From the NCBI GenBank assembly GCA_964472295.1, contig CAYYJQ010000047.1, positions 1 to 14,738 on the forward strand: a stretch of DNA of 14,738 nucleotides, read 5' to 3'. Each line of letters opens with the position of its first letter. Within the stretch, counting starts at the first letter, position 1. Below are positions 13,327 to 14,738 of this stretch, one piece after another. The notes beneath the pieces are model-generated. The model did no database searches. It worked only from the letters and a program-made list of their open reading frames with translations, and was not told where the DNA came from. Made by a program: the position numbers and the translations under genes. Origin of the DNA: JAJRZX01 sp964472295 (lineage in GTDB: Bacteria; Desulfobacterota; GWC2-55-46; JADFVP01).

Positions 13327-14460
13327 TTATACGTATTTTTTTATAAGGTCTATTATCTGAGTGGGGTGGATGCTCTCGCCGTCCACGCGGTTTATGCCTA
13401 CAACCTCGCAGGCCCCCTCGGCGGCCCTGCGGACCTCTCCGATGAGCTGGCCGAGGTTGAGTTCAGGGACAATGATTACCTTTACCTTCTTCGCGAGTTC
13501 CTTCACGGCCCTGTCCGGGAAGGGCCAGATGGTAAGGGGTCTCAGGAGTCCGGCCTTTATGCCATCGTTTCTTACGGCGTTAACGGCAAAGCGGGCCGAA
13601 CGCGATGTGGACCCAACGGTGAAGAGGCCGATTTCGGCATCGTCGAGGAGGACTTCCTCGTTTTTCTCGATGTCGCTGATGTTCTCGTCAATCTTGCGCA
13701 TGATGCGCTCGTTGTTATTGCGTATTATCTCGGGATCGTTTACAGGAAAGCCGTCGGCCTTGTGATTAAGGCCTGTGACGTGATACCTGTAACCCTCGCC
13801 AAAGGGCGCCAGCGGCGCGATGAGGTAGTTATCGTCATAGGGGAGGTAGTCTTCTTTTTCGCACTCTGGTCTTGCCCTGTCAATGACCTCGTAATCCCCG
13901 GGCTCGGGTATGGTGATGGGCTCTCTCATATGGCCTATGACTTCGTCATAGAGCATGATTACGGGGGTCCTGTATTTTTCAGAGATATTAAATGCCCTGA
14001 TGGTCTCGGTGAGTATCTCCTGCACGGATGCAGGGGTGAGCGCCACGGCGGGGTGGTCTCCATGTGTGCCCCACTTTGCCTGCATGATGTCGGCCTGCGA
14101 TGGTCCCGTGGGATAGCCTGTGGAGGGGCCGCCGCGCATGACGTTTACTATGACGCAGGGAATCTCGGCGATGCAGGCGTATCCGAGGCACTCCTGCTTC
14201 AATGAGAAGCCCGGCCCCGATGTTGCCGTAAGGGCCTTTCTGCCCGTGAGCGAGGCCCCGATGACGGCCCCGAGGGAGGCGATTTCATCTTCCATCTGTA
14301 TGAACTTGCCTCCCCGCTGGGGGAGTTTTACGCTGAGGATTTCGGCAATCTCAGTAGAGGGGGTTATTGGGTAGCCGGCGAAAAAACCGCAGCCAGCGTA
14401 CAAGGCCCCCTCAACGCAGGCCTCGTTGCCCTGCAGGAGTTTCTTTTTTGTCTTAGGCAT
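13327..14460 (-). CDS. korA: 2-Oxoglutarate:ferredoxin oxidoreductase alpha subunit
   Basis: Alpha chain of the Kor complex, first gene of the minus-strand operon. Its 377 residues comprise the ThDP pyrimidine-binding domain (GYPITPSTEIAE at 29-40, ATSGPGFSLKQE at 79-90, MRGGPSTGYPTGPSQ further on) and a C-terminal transketolase-like domain ending in VDGESIHPTQIIDLIKKYV. There is no fused gamma domain, in keeping with a separate korC. No ribosome site at normal spacing precedes ATG 14460; AGGGGG lies 12 nt away and overlaps the start of a perfect TATAAT whose predicted start point coincides with the ATG, so the mRNA may be leaderless. Substrate 2-oxoglutarate is inferred from the operon and from residue patterns, not proven. 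Confidence 0.93.
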   Translation of the reverse strand: MPKTKKKLLQGNEACVEGALYAGCGFFAGYPITPSTEIAEILSVKLPQRGGKFIQMEDEIASLGAVIGASLTGRKALTATSGPGFSLKQECLGYACIAEIPCVIVNVMRGGPSTGYPTGPSQADIMQAKWGTHGDHPAVALTPASVQEILTETIRAFNISEKYRTPVIMLYDEVIGHMREPITIPEPGDYEVIDRARPECEKEDYLPYDDNYLIAPLAPFGEGYRYHVTGLNHKADGFPVNDPEIIRNNNERIMRKIDENISDIEKNEEVLLDDAEIGLFTVGSTSRSARFAVNAVRNDGIKAGLLRPLTIWPFPDRAVKELAKKVKVIIVPELNLGQLIGEVRRAAEGACEVVGINRVDGESIHPTQIIDLIKKYV

Positions 14461-14466
14461 GTTCTT

Positions 14467-14472
14467 ATTATA
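14467..14472 (-). promoter_or_regulatory. Perfect -10 element (TATAAT) of korA
   Basis: Minus-strand TATAAT at 14472-14467 ends 6 nt before the korA ATG (spacer AAGAAC), so the usual start of transcription falls on or next to the start codon. No good -35 hexamer is seen; CTTAAA or TTAAAG about 16-17 bp upstream are weak. If used, the transcript would be leaderless. Confidence 0.5.
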
Positions 14473-14505
14473 CCCCCTGTTATGCTCTCTTTAAGAAGGT
14501 GAGCC

Positions 14506-14528
14506 CCTCATGGTTGAGGATTTTTTTT
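14506..14528 (+). terminator. Weak hairpin with T8, plus strand
   Basis: CCTCA (14506-14510) pairs with TGAGG (14515-14519) around TGGT; A and T8 follow (14521-14528). The shape is that of a weak plus-strand intrinsic terminator, but no plus-strand gene ends here. It might catch antisense transcripts from the korA region, or be accidental. Confidence 0.3.
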
Positions 14529-14593
14529 AGTGTCCGAAGACCGGTCCTTTATGACCTTGTCTTTATGAAGGATTGTAACTCCCCTGCCGGGAA

Positions 14594-14646
14594 GGGCAGT
14601 ATACTGTCCCCTTTAATATGAGTCTCTTGATTGGCGGCGCGCCGCC
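14594..14646. repeat. Two palindromes in the gene-free right end
   Basis: CAGTATACTG (14597-14606) is a perfect palindrome, extended by a G-T wobble and two G-C pairs to 14594-14609, and followed by TCCCC. GGCGGCGCGCCGCC (14633-14646) is a perfect 14-bp palindrome. The first resembles ends of REP-type repeats that carry GTATACTGTCCCC (from memory). No gene is seen from 14461 to 14738. Confidence 0.45.
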
Positions 14647-14686
14647 TGACCTGCCGCCTTCTTTTGCCGCATTGCCTTCCGGGTTG

Positions 14687-14738
14687 CCCCCCTTGTCCCC
14701 TTGCTTCACGCCCCCCCTTACTCCCACTCGGCCCCCCT
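14687..14738. other. C-rich tract at the right edge
   Basis: Runs of 6, 4, 7, 3 and 6 cytosines occur between 14687 and 14737, giving G-runs on the minus strand with spacers of 4, 10, 5 and 6 nt. It resembles the C-rich zone at 7810-7990 in base composition and run length. It extends past the window edge; nothing coding is recognised. Confidence 0.4.

Noticed and set aside
13066..14205. 379-codon open frame on the plus strand opposite korA/korB
   Set aside because: It lies wholly antisense to two well-recognised Kor genes, has no ribosome site and its translation shows no known motifs. Long antisense frames are common opposite biased GC-rich genes.

Overview
The window carries two convergent metabolic gene blocks plus the start of a third transcription unit. 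It is moderately GC-rich and uses ATA (Ile) and AGG (Arg) codons freely. The combination of a 2-oxoglutarate:ferredoxin oxidoreductase, an HdrB-anchored (type E) succinate dehydrogenase/fumarate reductase and an outer-membrane phosphate porin points to a Gram-negative, probably anaerobic or microaerophilic bacterium of the Nitrospirota/Desulfobacterota kind. This placement is inference; there is no rRNA or taxonomic marker here.

Left (1-1478, minus strand): hemL, the glutamate-1-semialdehyde aminomutase of tetrapyrrole synthesis, with a recognisable promoter and a start that should be placed at 1406. Two related inverted repeats and a pyrimidine-rich tract lie downstream of it.

Centre-left (1500-7681, plus strand): a phosphate-starvation operon. 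A tandem Pho box (four half-sites at exact 11-bp spacing) lies divergent from hemL. It is followed by a 62-codon four-cysteine protein of unknown function, an OprO/OprP-type porin, pstS, pstC, pstA, pstB and phoU. Together these give outer-membrane entry, periplasmic capture, ABC import and signalling control. Two intercistronic regions (porin-pstS and pstS-pstC) hold strong hairpins that could set unequal expression levels.

Centre (7682-7990): the convergence zone. Two tandem intrinsic terminators act only on minus-strand transcripts. A C-rich region follows, with an imperfect 86-bp direct repeat and a G-quadruplex motif on the minus strand.

Right (7991-14460, minus strand, transcribed korA to sdhE): korA, korB, korC, then sdhA, sdhB, sdhE. 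Kor interconverts 2-oxoglutarate and succinyl-CoA with ferredoxin; Sdh/Frd interconverts succinate and fumarate. These are two steps of a reductive (or reversible) TCA cycle, with only succinyl-CoA synthetase missing between them. SdhB has an extra cysteine at the third cluster and SdhE replaces the usual cytochrome b anchor. korA has a perfect TATAAT placed so that its mRNA may be leaderless. The last ~280 bases hold no gene, only palindromes and another C-rich tract.

I see no CRISPR array, transposase, tRNA or rRNA. Most genes are conventional. The least explained items are the Pho-controlled four-cysteine protein, the cluster change in SdhB, the possible leaderless korA and the structured C-rich intergenic DNA.
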